Assembly: GCF_003432115.1 (NCBI RefSeq)
Contig: NZ_QWDC01000001.1
Span: 1,550,001-1,614,000 of the forward strand
Direction: 5' to 3'
Origin: Mucilaginibacter conchicola
Lineage (GTDB): Bacteria; Bacteroidota; Bacteroidia; Sphingobacteriales; Sphingobacteriaceae
DNA: 64,000 nucleotides
This document shows, in pieces, positions 43,594 to 51,125 of the stretch (position 1 is its first letter; every line of letters begins with the position of its first letter). The position numbers and the translations under genes are program-made. Below the pieces are notes generated by a model, which saw only the letters and a list, made by a program, of their open reading frames with translations, was not told where the DNA came from and searched no databases.

Positions 43594-44682
43594 ATGACTA
43601 ATCAAACTGCTGCTAATTTAACTGCCACCCGCCCCCACTATGCCGTTTTAGATGGGTTGCGTGGAGTTGCCGCCATATCTGTTGTGGTGTTCCACTTTAT
43701 GGAGCTGGTACAACCCGAATACAAGAACAGCTTTATTGCCCATGCCTACCTGGCGGTCGATTTCTTTTTCTGCCTTTCGGGATTTGTGATCGCCTATGCT
43801 TATGATACTCGCCTATCTAAATTAGGTATCGGCAATTTTTTAAAAATGCGTTTGATACGCCTGCATCCGTTGGTCATCATTGGTGCGGTGATAGGCCTGC
43901 TGGGTTTTGTGTTCGACCCATGGAGCAACCTGTATCAGAAATACGAAGGTAATTTGGTGCTGATGTTTATTGCATCAATAGTGATGGTGCCATACGCGCT
44001 GGTTAAAGAACGATACTTTAATCTGTTCCATCTAAACCCGCCTACATGGTCGTTATTTTTTGAATACATCGCCAACGTAATCTACGCTTTGGTATTGGTA
44101 AGGGTCAATAAAACCATGCTTTGGGTGCTTACCGTAATTGCGGCTATCGGATTATTGTGGGCCGCACACGTAGCAGGCAACCTAAGTTTAGGCTGGAGCG
44201 GCGATACCATGCCGGGGGGCTTTGCCCGTATGAGTTTCTCTTTCTTAGCAGGGATATTGGTTTACCGTTCGCAATGGATCATCAAATCAAAAGTAAGTTT
44301 TGCGCTGATAAGCGTATTGCTGTTTGTGGTGTTTGTGATCCCCTTCAGAGAAAGCTATAACGCCTTATTTGAGCCGCTTACCGTGATATTTTATTTCCCT
44401 TTCTTACTGGCTTTGGGTGCCGGCATAGAGCAATCGGGCACATCGAAAAAGGTTTGTGATTTTCTGGGCGAGATCTCGTACCCGCTTTACATGGTTCACT
44501 ACCCTTTCATCTGGTGGTTTATGAGCTGGGTTGAGGCGAAGAAACCAAGCATGAGCGAAATGACCATTGTAACTGCCGTGGGCACTGCGGTATTAATTGG
44601 CTTTGCTTATCTTGTGATGGTTTTGCTTGATATCCCTATCAGGAAAAAATTAAAAACAGCTTTAGTTAAGGAGAATAAATAA
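43594..44682 (+). CDS. Acyltransferase 3 family membrane protein
   Basis: A 362-residue integral membrane acyltransferase (OafA/NolL type) with about ten helices. It opens YAVLDGLRGVAAISVVVFHF, where the His and Arg are conserved catalytic or binding residues of the family, then YLAVDFFFCLSGFVIAYAY. These enzymes O-acetylate or succinylate surface sugars using cytosolic acyl-CoA. It follows the DUF1349 gene closely and precedes purU by 18 nt, so transcription may be shared, though functions are unlike. Confidence 0.85.
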   Translation: MTNQTAANLTATRPHYAVLDGLRGVAAISVVVFHFMELVQPEYKNSFIAHAYLAVDFFFCLSGFVIAYAYDTRLSKLGIGNFLKMRLIRLHPLVIIGAVIGLLGFVFDPWSNLYQKYEGNLVLMFIASIVMVPYALVKERYFNLFHLNPPTWSLFFEYIANVIYALVLVRVNKTMLWVLTVIAAIGLLWAAHVAGNLSLGWSGDTMPGGFARMSFSFLAGILVYRSQWIIKSKVSFALISVLLFVVFVIPFRESYNALFEPLTVIFYFPFLLALGAGIEQSGTSKKVCDFLGEISYPLYMVHYPFIWWFMSWVEAKKPSMSEMTIVTAVGTAVLIGFAYLVMVLLDIPIRKKLKTALVKENK

Positions 44683-44700
44683 CAGTATAATACCCCCACA

Positions 44701-45525
44701 ATGATTATCGTAATACAATGCGCAGACCGCGTAGGCCTGGTGGCAGCCATATCACGCCTGATGGCAAAAAAAGGCCTCAACATTATTGGCATGCAGGAGT
44801 ATGTAGATAATGCCGAGAACCTGTTTTTTATGCGCCTCGAGGTTGACCAAACCGACGGCGCCGCCGAAATTGAGTACGACCTGCGCCAGATATTACCCGA
44901 TGGTGCCATTGTAAAAGTAAACCCCGTTCCCGAGAAAAAGATAGTGGTACTGGTTACCAAAGAGTACCATTGCCTGGCCGATATACTGGTACGCAACTAC
45001 TTTAAAACCCTTGGCGCAAGCGTGCAATGTGTTATAGGCAACCACACCACCCTGCAGGATATATGTAAGCGTTTTGATGTACCTTTTTATGAAGTGCAGG
45101 CAGGTACTGATAAAGGCGCTTTTGAAGAGAAAGTTGTAGAGATCATCAACCAACACGAGTTTGATTACCTCGTACTGGCCAAGTTTATGCGCATCCTCTC
45201 GCCAGATTTTGTTTGGCGTTTCCCGATGCAGATCATCAACATACATCACTCGTTTTTGCCGGCCTTTGCAGGTGCCAGCCCCTATCGCCAGGCACATGAG
45301 CGCGGCGTAAAACTAATAGGTGCCACCGCCCACTACGTAACCGACGAACTTGATGAGGGCCCTATCATTGCCCAGCAAATTATCCCGGCCAACCATACCC
45401 TTACTGTGCAGGATATGGTAAAAGCCGGCAAAGAGATAGAAACAGCAGTGTTGGCAAAAGCCCTTAAGCTGGTGTTTGATGACCGCGTATTTGTTTACAA
45501 AAACAAAACGGTAGTGTTGGAGTAA
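44701..45525 (+). CDS. purU: Formyltetrahydrofolate deformylase
   Basis: A 274-residue cytosolic enzyme with an N-terminal ACT domain (about 1-75, MIIVIQCADRVGLVAAISR) that binds regulatory methionine/glycine in homologues, and a C-terminal formyltransferase-fold domain. Asn180 and His182 in INIHHSF and Asp218 in DELDEGPII are the catalytic triad. It hydrolyses 10-formyl-THF to formate and THF, balancing one-carbon pools. Length matches E. coli PurU (280). Confidence 0.93.
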   Translation: MIIVIQCADRVGLVAAISRLMAKKGLNIIGMQEYVDNAENLFFMRLEVDQTDGAAEIEYDLRQILPDGAIVKVNPVPEKKIVVLVTKEYHCLADILVRNYFKTLGASVQCVIGNHTTLQDICKRFDVPFYEVQAGTDKGAFEEKVVEIINQHEFDYLVLAKFMRILSPDFVWRFPMQIINIHHSFLPAFAGASPYRQAHERGVKLIGATAHYVTDELDEGPIIAQQIIPANHTLTVQDMVKAGKEIETAVLAKALKLVFDDRVFVYKNKTVVLE

Positions 45526-45575
45526 AACCAATTGCGATTTTTTAATAAGCTTTTAATAATTCACCGTTATTGGCG

Positions 45576-45583
45576 TATCTTCA
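45576..45583 (+). promoter_or_regulatory. Possible -7 element for the MORN/TonB-like gene
   Basis: TATCTTCA, the same octamer seen in the fabG promoter, lies 18 nt before the ATG at 45602. No -33 TTTG was found. Confidence 0.3.
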
Positions 45584-45601
45584 CGGCACTTAACCTTTTA
45601 C

Positions 45602-46699
45602 ATGAAATTTTTCCCCATTGCACTGTTAGTGTTTTGCTGCACAGCGGCATCAGCCCAAAACACCAGGATCAAAAGAGAGATAACCATAAAAATTATTGAC
45701 CGCGATAGCGTTGTATTGCATTACGATAATGAATTTGCCCTTACTGATGATACCTGCAGTAAAATAACTCGATTTGGGCATTTCTCTGAAGATCAGAAAC
45801 TCGACGGTGCCTTTGAGGACCATAACAGTGCCAACCCAACTATTTTACTTACTAAAGGAGCTTATACCGAAGGCCTAAAACAAGGCCCGTTCATTATAAA
45901 TTTCCCCGATGGTAAACTACAAGCCAAGGGTGAGTTTAAAAACAACCGTTTCTTTGGAAAGTGGGAAGTATTTTATGCCAATGATAAACCACGGATATTT
46001 TTTGAAGCCGATGGTAATGCTATAAAAATAACCGACGCCTGGGACGAAAAAGGAGTTAAAACTATCGCAAACGGCAGCGGCTTTTTAAAAACCAATGATG
46101 GTATTACAATATGGCAAGGTAAACTGGTTAACGGGTTACCTGATGGTACCTGGAAATCAAAAAGAGTGCGCGATGACGAAAATGTAAATACGGAGTATTA
46201 CAAGAATGGAGCTTTCCAAAGCGGGCATTCATTGATAAAAGAATATACCGACTCAACCCGCCTGGCGCTGGTTACTACTAACATGTTCAAATTTGTACAG
46301 GCCGAACGCTTTCTGATATCAACAGCTGATTGTGATGGCAACAAAACGGAAGAATATTCTGACGCACATTATTCCTCGAGAATGGACTTCCCTTTTAGCA
46401 CTTACCTTAGCAACTCTATAAACAACGCGTTAAGCGGGCTTGATATTACAGCCTTTGACGGCCGGGTTATAATTGAAGGTGAATTTGGCAAAGATGGCGC
46501 AGTAAAGAACCTGCGTACCCGCGAAACTATTAGCGAGGTGGTAACCGAAGCTGTAAAAAAACAAATACGCCAATTGCCAGCCCTTGTACCAGCAACAATA
46601 AATGGCAAACCGGCTAAACAAAAGTTTAGCGTAACCATCCTCATGTCTAACAGGACATATCGTTTTTCATATCAATTTGCTAAACCAGAAAAAGAGTAA
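45602..46699 (+). CDS. Secreted MORN-repeat and TonB-C-like protein
   Basis: A 365-residue protein with a signal peptide (MKFFPIALLVFCCTAASA, cleavage before QN). The middle region carries MORN-type repeats of the toxin-antitoxin variant kind (GLKQGPFIINFPDGKLQAKGEFKNNRFFGKWEVFYAND, LVNGLPDGTWKSKRV). The last 90 residues (IEGEFGKDGAVKNLRTRETISEVV) resemble a TonB C-terminal-like domain. Such fused proteins in Bacteroidota are thought to work at the outer membrane or periplasm; the partner is unknown. Confidence 0.65.
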   Translation: MKFFPIALLVFCCTAASAQNTRIKREITIKIIDRDSVVLHYDNEFALTDDTCSKITRFGHFSEDQKLDGAFEDHNSANPTILLTKGAYTEGLKQGPFIINFPDGKLQAKGEFKNNRFFGKWEVFYANDKPRIFFEADGNAIKITDAWDEKGVKTIANGSGFLKTNDGITIWQGKLVNGLPDGTWKSKRVRDDENVNTEYYKNGAFQSGHSLIKEYTDSTRLALVTTNMFKFVQAERFLISTADCDGNKTEEYSDAHYSSRMDFPFSTYLSNSINNALSGLDITAFDGRVIIEGEFGKDGAVKNLRTRETISEVVTEAVKKQIRQLPALVPATINGKPAKQKFSVTILMSNRTYRFSYQFAKPEKE

Positions 46700-46707
46700 C
46701 CTTTATT

Positions 46708-48225
46708 TTACTGCCAAATACTTTTTAACGGTTGTATTTGCAGGTGTTCTATTTCCATACCATGGTTTACAATACCCAGCCTGGTATAAGGTTTTTTGGG
46801 GAAGAACTGCGAGGTAAGTACAGTTAATCCACCATCGGCAAACAATTCTATTGATGATGCATCAACCACCAGTTGCAGGTTGGTACCCATAGAGGTAGTT
46901 AACCTTGGTGCATAGGCTATTTGCGCAAAGCTTTTGTCAAATTTAGTTTGGCCGGCCCTGGTACGGTCAACGTAATATCGCATGGTTTTGGCATCGTAAC
47001 CAACGGTTAGTTGCTCGCCAAAAGCGTTGGATAACACAACCGAGTAATTGTTTGATGCCTGCGTATTAAACTTTAATACATACTGCGATGGCGTTTGCTT
47101 TATCACCGCGAAGATGTTATTATTCTTAGCCAGATTAGCCGGATCTACCTTGATGGTTTTGTTTACAATTTTGTCCAGTTCCTCAACAGGGGTAGATCTT
47201 AAGAAAATATCGCCTTCGGTAAGTTCTAAGGATAGCTCGCGCGGGATGGTCATGGCATTGCGCCATGCTTTGGTGGGTGTTTGGTTGGCATAGCGCCAGT
47301 TGCTCATCCAACCTAAAAATATTTTGCGTTTGCCGGTATTACCCCAGGTTACGCCCGCATAATCATCGGGGCCAAAATCAATCCATTTGGTTTTGGTGCT
47401 GATTGGGGTAAACGTTCTGCCATCAAAATGGCCCACAAAATACTGCGTTGCAGAACCTTCATTTGGCCCGCCCGGGTTAATGCTCACCAGCAGCACCCAA
47501 TATTCTTTACCGTTTAATTTAAGCGGAAACATATCAGGGCATTCCCAAACACCGCCATGTGCGCCAAGTTTTTCACCAAATTCACTTTCCTTTTTCCACT
47601 CTTTTAAATTGGCAGATGAGTAGAACGTAATGCGATCTTTTGTGGCCAGGCTCATTACCCATTTCTTTCCATCCTCGTACCAAAACACTTTAGGATCACG
47701 AAAATCGCGGATGCCGGGATTTTTGATCACAGGGTTACCTTTGTACTTTACCCAGGTTTGGCCTTCATCTAAACTATAGGCAAGGCTTTGGTTCTGAAAT
47801 TTTGAACCGCCTGCTTTCTCGCCTTTTGGGTCGTGGTGGGTAAATATGGCCACCATTGGTGTTTTACCATTGGCGCCCAGGCCTGATGTATTGTCTTTAT
47901 CCACCACGGCACTGCCAGAGAATATGTAGCCCAGTTTATCGGGATACAAAGCTATTGGTTGCTCTTTCCAGTGCACCAGATCTTTACTGGTTGCATGCCC
48001 CCAATGCATAGGCCCCCAAACAGTAGCCTTAGGGTAATGCTGAAAAAACAGGTGGTAAGTACCTTTATAATAAACCATCCCATTAGGGTCATTGGTCCAC
48101 CATTTTTTGGGAGAGAAATGCGCCTGCGGGCGGTATTGGTCGTGGTATGGGGTTGACTTCTGTGCTTGTGAAATGCTTGCGGCGGCTATAAAAATGCCGC
48201 TCATAAGTACGTGCTTCAAACTCAT
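46708..48225 (-). CDS. Glycoside hydrolase family 32 (levanase/fructanase)
   Basis: A 505-residue secreted enzyme with a signal peptide ending near SQA. The GH32 five-bladed propeller includes WTNDPNG with nucleophile Asp46, FRDPKVFW (RDP 176-178, transition-state stabiliser) and WECPDMF with acid/base Glu228. The C-terminal beta-sandwich domain (SIELFADGGLTVLTSQFFP) ends the protein. It hydrolyses fructose polymers or sucrose by a retaining mechanism. No SusC/SusD or transporter genes are next to it, so its locus lacks the usual polysaccharide utilisation partners. Confidence 0.92.
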   Translation of the reverse strand: MSLKHVLMSGIFIAAASISQAQKSTPYHDQYRPQAHFSPKKWWTNDPNGMVYYKGTYHLFFQHYPKATVWGPMHWGHATSKDLVHWKEQPIALYPDKLGYIFSGSAVVDKDNTSGLGANGKTPMVAIFTHHDPKGEKAGGSKFQNQSLAYSLDEGQTWVKYKGNPVIKNPGIRDFRDPKVFWYEDGKKWVMSLATKDRITFYSSANLKEWKKESEFGEKLGAHGGVWECPDMFPLKLNGKEYWVLLVSINPGGPNEGSATQYFVGHFDGRTFTPISTKTKWIDFGPDDYAGVTWGNTGKRKIFLGWMSNWRYANQTPTKAWRNAMTIPRELSLELTEGDIFLRSTPVEELDKIVNKTIKVDPANLAKNNNIFAVIKQTPSQYVLKFNTQASNNYSVVLSNAFGEQLTVGYDAKTMRYYVDRTRAGQTKFDKSFAQIAYAPRLTTSMGTNLQLVVDASSIELFADGGLTVLTSQFFPKKPYTRLGIVNHGMEIEHLQIQPLKSIWQ

Positions 48226-48306
48226 ATTTTATACTATTCAGGTTGCGAGGTGCTGAGTTGCCAATTTATTAATAAACTGATAATTAACAACCATAGTATA
48301 AAATTG

Positions 48307-48729
48307 TTAGTCGAACGCTACCGTCAGATCTCCTGATATTTTGTTAACGTGGCAGTTGCACCCACCCGATATTTTGTACATTACAGATTTCACCTGGCCC
48401 GTTGCATCGCTTTTAGCGGTAATTTTAATATCGTCGCCCCCGGTAGAAAATTGGTTCTTTGTTCCATCATCAGCTACCAATACCGTACCGGCTACATAAT
48501 CAATACTGGGTGAATATTTAGGTAGCTCCACAGGTTTATTAGTGCGCATGTTAATCACGGTAACCCCCGAAATAGTTACAGGAGAGCCATCCTTATTGGT
48601 AAAACGCATTGTTACAGAAACAAACTCATTGGTACACATTTGGGTGTCACATCCGCCTTTGTTGCTATTCTTTTTGCAGGCGCCTAAGCTTATTGCTGTT
48701 AGTAACAAGGCAGTAAGAAATTTTTTCAT
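48307..48729 (-). CDS. Lipoprotein with C-terminal GGCNCHV motif
   Basis: A 140-residue lipoprotein from ATG 48729 (MKKFLTALLLTAISLGACKK, lipobox Cys18); the frame to 48774 adds residues before the signal peptide. It ends with KISGGCNCHVNKISGDLTV. A related lipoprotein at 49679-50092 shares this motif and the CPTNQICTE / CDTQMCTNEF N-terminal pair. The Cys/His cluster might bind a metal or form disulphides. No named family is recognised. Confidence 0.7.
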   Translation of the reverse strand: MKKFLTALLLTAISLGACKKNSNKGGCDTQMCTNEFVSVTMRFTNKDGSPVTISGVTVINMRTNKPVELPKYSPSIDYVAGTVLVADDGTKNQFSTGGDDIKITAKSDATGQVKSVMYKISGGCNCHVNKISGDLTVAFD

Positions 48730-48785
48730 GTTGTTTGGTTGTTTAGTTACTGTATTTACGCGGGTAAAAAACAAAACGCTACAAA

Positions 48786-48805
48786 AAAGCGGCTTTCGCC
48801 GCTTT
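48786..48805 (-). terminator. Terminator of the S74-domain protein gene
   Basis: AAAGCGGC and GCCGCTTT form an 8-bp stem with a TTTC loop. On the minus strand a U run follows, 3 nt after the stop codon. Confidence 0.75.
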
Positions 48806-48807
48806 AA

Positions 48808-49239
48808 CTATTTAGATGCTTTAAGTTGTTGCACTTCAAGTTTCAGTTGCTCTATCTGTGCCTGTTGTTCCTGTATAGCGCTCACCAATAGCGGCACGAG
48901 CTTTTGCAGGTCGACTTCGGGCGTGGTAATGGCGCGCTGGTTTCCTTTGCCTGCCGGGTACCAATTGTTTTTGGCATCAACTACTGATGGCAGCACTTGC
49001 TTTACATCGGCGGCAATAAAACCATATTGCGTACCGCCCGGCAGGTGCAGTTGCTTGTATTGTTGCTGATCGTAACTGTAACTGATAGGCTTTAGCTGGG
49101 CTATGTAATTCAATGAATTAGTGATAGGTGCTGTACTTGTTTTGATCTGTTTGTCACTGATGGTTTGTGCAGATGCTTTAAAGCTAAACGCGGCAACAAC
49201 CAACATAAACGACAATATAAATGGAACACGAGATTTCAT
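48808..49239 (-). CDS. Small protein with S74-type chaperone domain
   Basis: A 143-residue protein with a signal peptide (MKSRVPFILSFMLVVAAFSF, near SAQ). It contains LNYIAQLKPISYSYDQQQYKQ, GFIAADVKQVLPSVV and a C-terminal EIQEQQAQIEQLKLEVQQL coiled coil. This is the intramolecular chaperone (peptidase S74) domain of tail-fibre and adhesin proteins, found alone in Bacteroidota. It may trimerise; phage origin is not indicated because no other phage gene is near. Confidence 0.7.
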   Translation of the reverse strand: MKSRVPFILSFMLVVAAFSFKASAQTISDKQIKTSTAPITNSLNYIAQLKPISYSYDQQQYKQLHLPGGTQYGFIAADVKQVLPSVVDAKNNWYPAGKGNQRAITTPEVDLQKLVPLLVSAIQEQQAQIEQLKLEVQQLKASK

Positions 49240-49312
49240 GGTAATAATAATTTTGGTTAAATAAACTGGTTAAAACTCCGCAAAGCGGATGAATGGGTAG
49301 ATGCAGTACCGT

Positions 49313-49633
49313 TTAACCGACGCGATCTGGCGGCGGTGTGGGCACCGGAGAGATCCAGCCTAAATGGGGCACCAAAACTTCTGTTGGATATATATAGCTC
49401 TGCGATGGCAGAGAAATTAAGGGCAGGGTACAGAACGGCTCAATGGCCAATAACTCTTTAACACTCACCTCACGTTCGCTGCGCTCAGTAGCATCATCAT
49501 CGGCAAGGGTATTTTTATCTGCCTGGGCAATGCCTGCTTTGGCGATCAGTTTGATCATAGATATGCCTGTGCTTTCCAGTAATGAAAACAGGCATATAAA
49601 AACAAACAGATGTTTAAACCAGGTTAAACGCAT
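49313..49633 (-). CDS. Small hypothetical membrane-anchored protein ending in a Pro-rich tail
   Basis: A 106-residue protein from ATG 49633 (MRLTWFKHLFVFICLFSLLE), with an N-terminal helix and a Pro-rich C-terminal SPVPTPPPDRVG. The frame to 49660 adds nine residues. It has a lone central region with AIEPFCTLPLISLPSQSY. I do not recognise it, but short proteins ending in PPP-type tails are found in Bacteroidota near surface proteins. The gene is flanked by lipoprotein and S74 genes. Confidence 0.5.
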   Translation of the reverse strand: MRLTWFKHLFVFICLFSLLESTGISMIKLIAKAGIAQADKNTLADDDATERSEREVSVKELLAIEPFCTLPLISLPSQSYIYPTEVLVPHLGWISPVPTPPPDRVG

Positions 49634-49678
49634 AGCAGATTTACTATGCAAACATAACAAATTTATGATTTGATGGAT

Positions 49679-50092
49679 TTATTTCACCACAATTTTTTCG
49701 GGGCCTGATAGTTTTTCTACGTGGCAATTGCACCCGCCCGATATTTTGTAGATGGTCTCTATCTTTTTGCCATTATAAGTAGCAGTAACCCTGATGTCAT
49801 CACCTTCGGTAGAGAGTTCTTTCTTGTTTGCATCAGTAACTATAGTATGATTCATTGGCGAAAAGCCGGGATCGATAACACCTTTTGGCTCTATTTGCTT
49901 CTTCTTACTAAGGTTATAGATAGTAACATCTGTTACGTTAACATTGTTACCATTTGCATCAACAAACTGTGTACCTATTGAGGCAAATATCTCGGTACAA
50001 ATCTGGTTGGTTGGGCAACCACCATTGATACTTTTACTACATGATGCTGCTAACAGCAGTACAGGTAAACAAAATGCAATGAGCTTTTTCAT
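49679..50092 (-). CDS. Lipoprotein with C-terminal GGCNCHV motif
   Basis: A 137-residue lipoprotein (MKKLIAFCLPVLLLAASCSK, lipobox Cys18). It shares with the protein at 48307-48729 the Cys-x4-Cys-Thr opening, a middle segment (VTDVTIYNLSKKK against VSGVTVINMRTNK) and the C-terminal YKISGGCNCHVEKLSGP. The two are paralogues separated by two genes. The predicted mature protein is periplasmic or outer-membrane. Function unknown. Confidence 0.7.
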   Translation of the reverse strand: MKKLIAFCLPVLLLAASCSKSINGGCPTNQICTEIFASIGTQFVDANGNNVNVTDVTIYNLSKKKQIEPKGVIDPGFSPMNHTIVTDANKKELSTEGDDIRVTATYNGKKIETIYKISGGCNCHVEKLSGPEKIVVK

Positions 50093-50094
50093 AT

Positions 50095-50511
50095 TTACAA
50101 GATCTGGTTAAACTCCAATCGCTCGCCATCGGGGCCAGCAATATTAAAGTACTTACAACCATTTTGCCAGAATTGTAAAAATACCGGCTCGGGCTCAATA
50201 ATGGTAAATCCGCCTGCTTTTACGTCTTTAAAAGCAACGTCAATATCAGGCACATTAAAAGCCACGTGATCTATATGGCCATTACCCCTGCGTTTTATCT
50301 CCGTAAGATCTGGCTCGGGCAATTGGTAAAGCTCTATAACCATGTCTCCGCGTTTCATCATTACACAAGAGCCCGGGTGGCCTTTATGCATAAAGCCGGC
50401 CAGCATGGCGCGTTCAAAACCCAAACGCTCATAAAATGTCTGCGAGTCGCCGATATTACTTACCGGGATGCCAATGTGCTGTATAGCAGTTATGTTGACA
50501 ATATTTATCAT
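50095..50511 (-). CDS. VOC family (glyoxalase-like) protein
   Basis: A 138-residue vicinal-oxygen-chelate protein, cytosolic. The two beta-alpha-beta-beta-beta units start AIQHIGIPVSNIGDSQTFYERLGF and GHIDHVAFNVPDIDVAF, with His, Glu (VIELYQ), His and Glu (ERLEFNQIL) at positions typical for metal ligands. Members include glyoxalase I, dioxygenases and bleomycin-resistance proteins. The exact substrate is unknown. It ends 2 nt before the lipoprotein gene on the same strand. Confidence 0.8.
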   Translation of the reverse strand: MINIVNITAIQHIGIPVSNIGDSQTFYERLGFERAMLAGFMHKGHPGSCVMMKRGDMVIELYQLPEPDLTEIKRRGNGHIDHVAFNVPDIDVAFKDVKAGGFTIIEPEPVFLQFWQNGCKYFNIAGPDGERLEFNQIL

Positions 50512-50656
50512 ATATTCAGTTAAGCGTAAATATGGCGATTTGTTTGCTTATACAAAGCAGACTATATTCTCACAGGTTGTTGATAAAAACTCAACTAATC
50601 AGAGCCTTAATTTATCAGGATCTTGCCGGTTATCCCAAAACAACAACAGTTTGATA

Positions 50657-51124
50657 TTATAAGTCCTTCTCCTTACTGCCCAGATACTCCAATGAAAAAC
50701 CTCCGGCAATCTTAACATCATTAGCATCATAAATAACCCAGTCTTCAATATCGGCCTGCTTTATGGTTAGCCTTTGTCCTGTTTTTATCTTTTTAATTGC
50801 GAAAGGTTTATCTACAAACACACCATCAAAACTACCGTTTCGGTAAGCGTACACCTGTGTCCACATGTGCTCATGCTCATCGCCTTCAACAAAATCCGAT
50901 TTAACCATCAGGTGGTAATTCTTGTAGTCTGTACCGTGCACTTTTACAGCATTCACAAACTCCGCTATTTTTGATTGTGCAAGAGCTTTTAACTTCAGAA
51001 AGGTGGCGTCGTCTTTATCCAGATCAACCGATTTGTAAAGCGTATCGTTCTTAATTTCTGATTGAGATTGTGAATAGGCTTTGCCACCTAATATCAACAG
51101 GGCAAGCATCAAAAGGTATTTCAT
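50657..51124 (-). CDS. DUF2314 domain protein, secreted
   Basis: A 155-residue protein with a signal peptide (MKYLLMLALLILGGKAYS, cleavage before QS). The rest matches the DUF2314 pattern: HLMVKSDFVEGDEHEHMWTQV, GVFVDKPFAIKKIKTGQRLTIKQADIEDWVIYD. These proteins are widespread but have no known activity; the domain looks like a small binding fold. It begins 1 nt before the CocE-type gene stop and probably shares its transcript. Confidence 0.75.
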   Translation of the reverse strand: MKYLLMLALLILGGKAYSQSQSEIKNDTLYKSVDLDKDDATFLKLKALAQSKIAEFVNAVKVHGTDYKNYHLMVKSDFVEGDEHEHMWTQVYAYRNGSFDGVFVDKPFAIKKIKTGQRLTIKQADIEDWVIYDANDVKIAGGFSLEYLGSKEKDL

Positions 51125-51125
51125 T

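Noticed and set aside
48808..49239. Possible prophage relic because of the S74 tail-fibre-type domain
   Set aside because: No integrase, capsid, lysis or att-like sequence nearby; the domain occurs in cellular Bacteroidota proteins.
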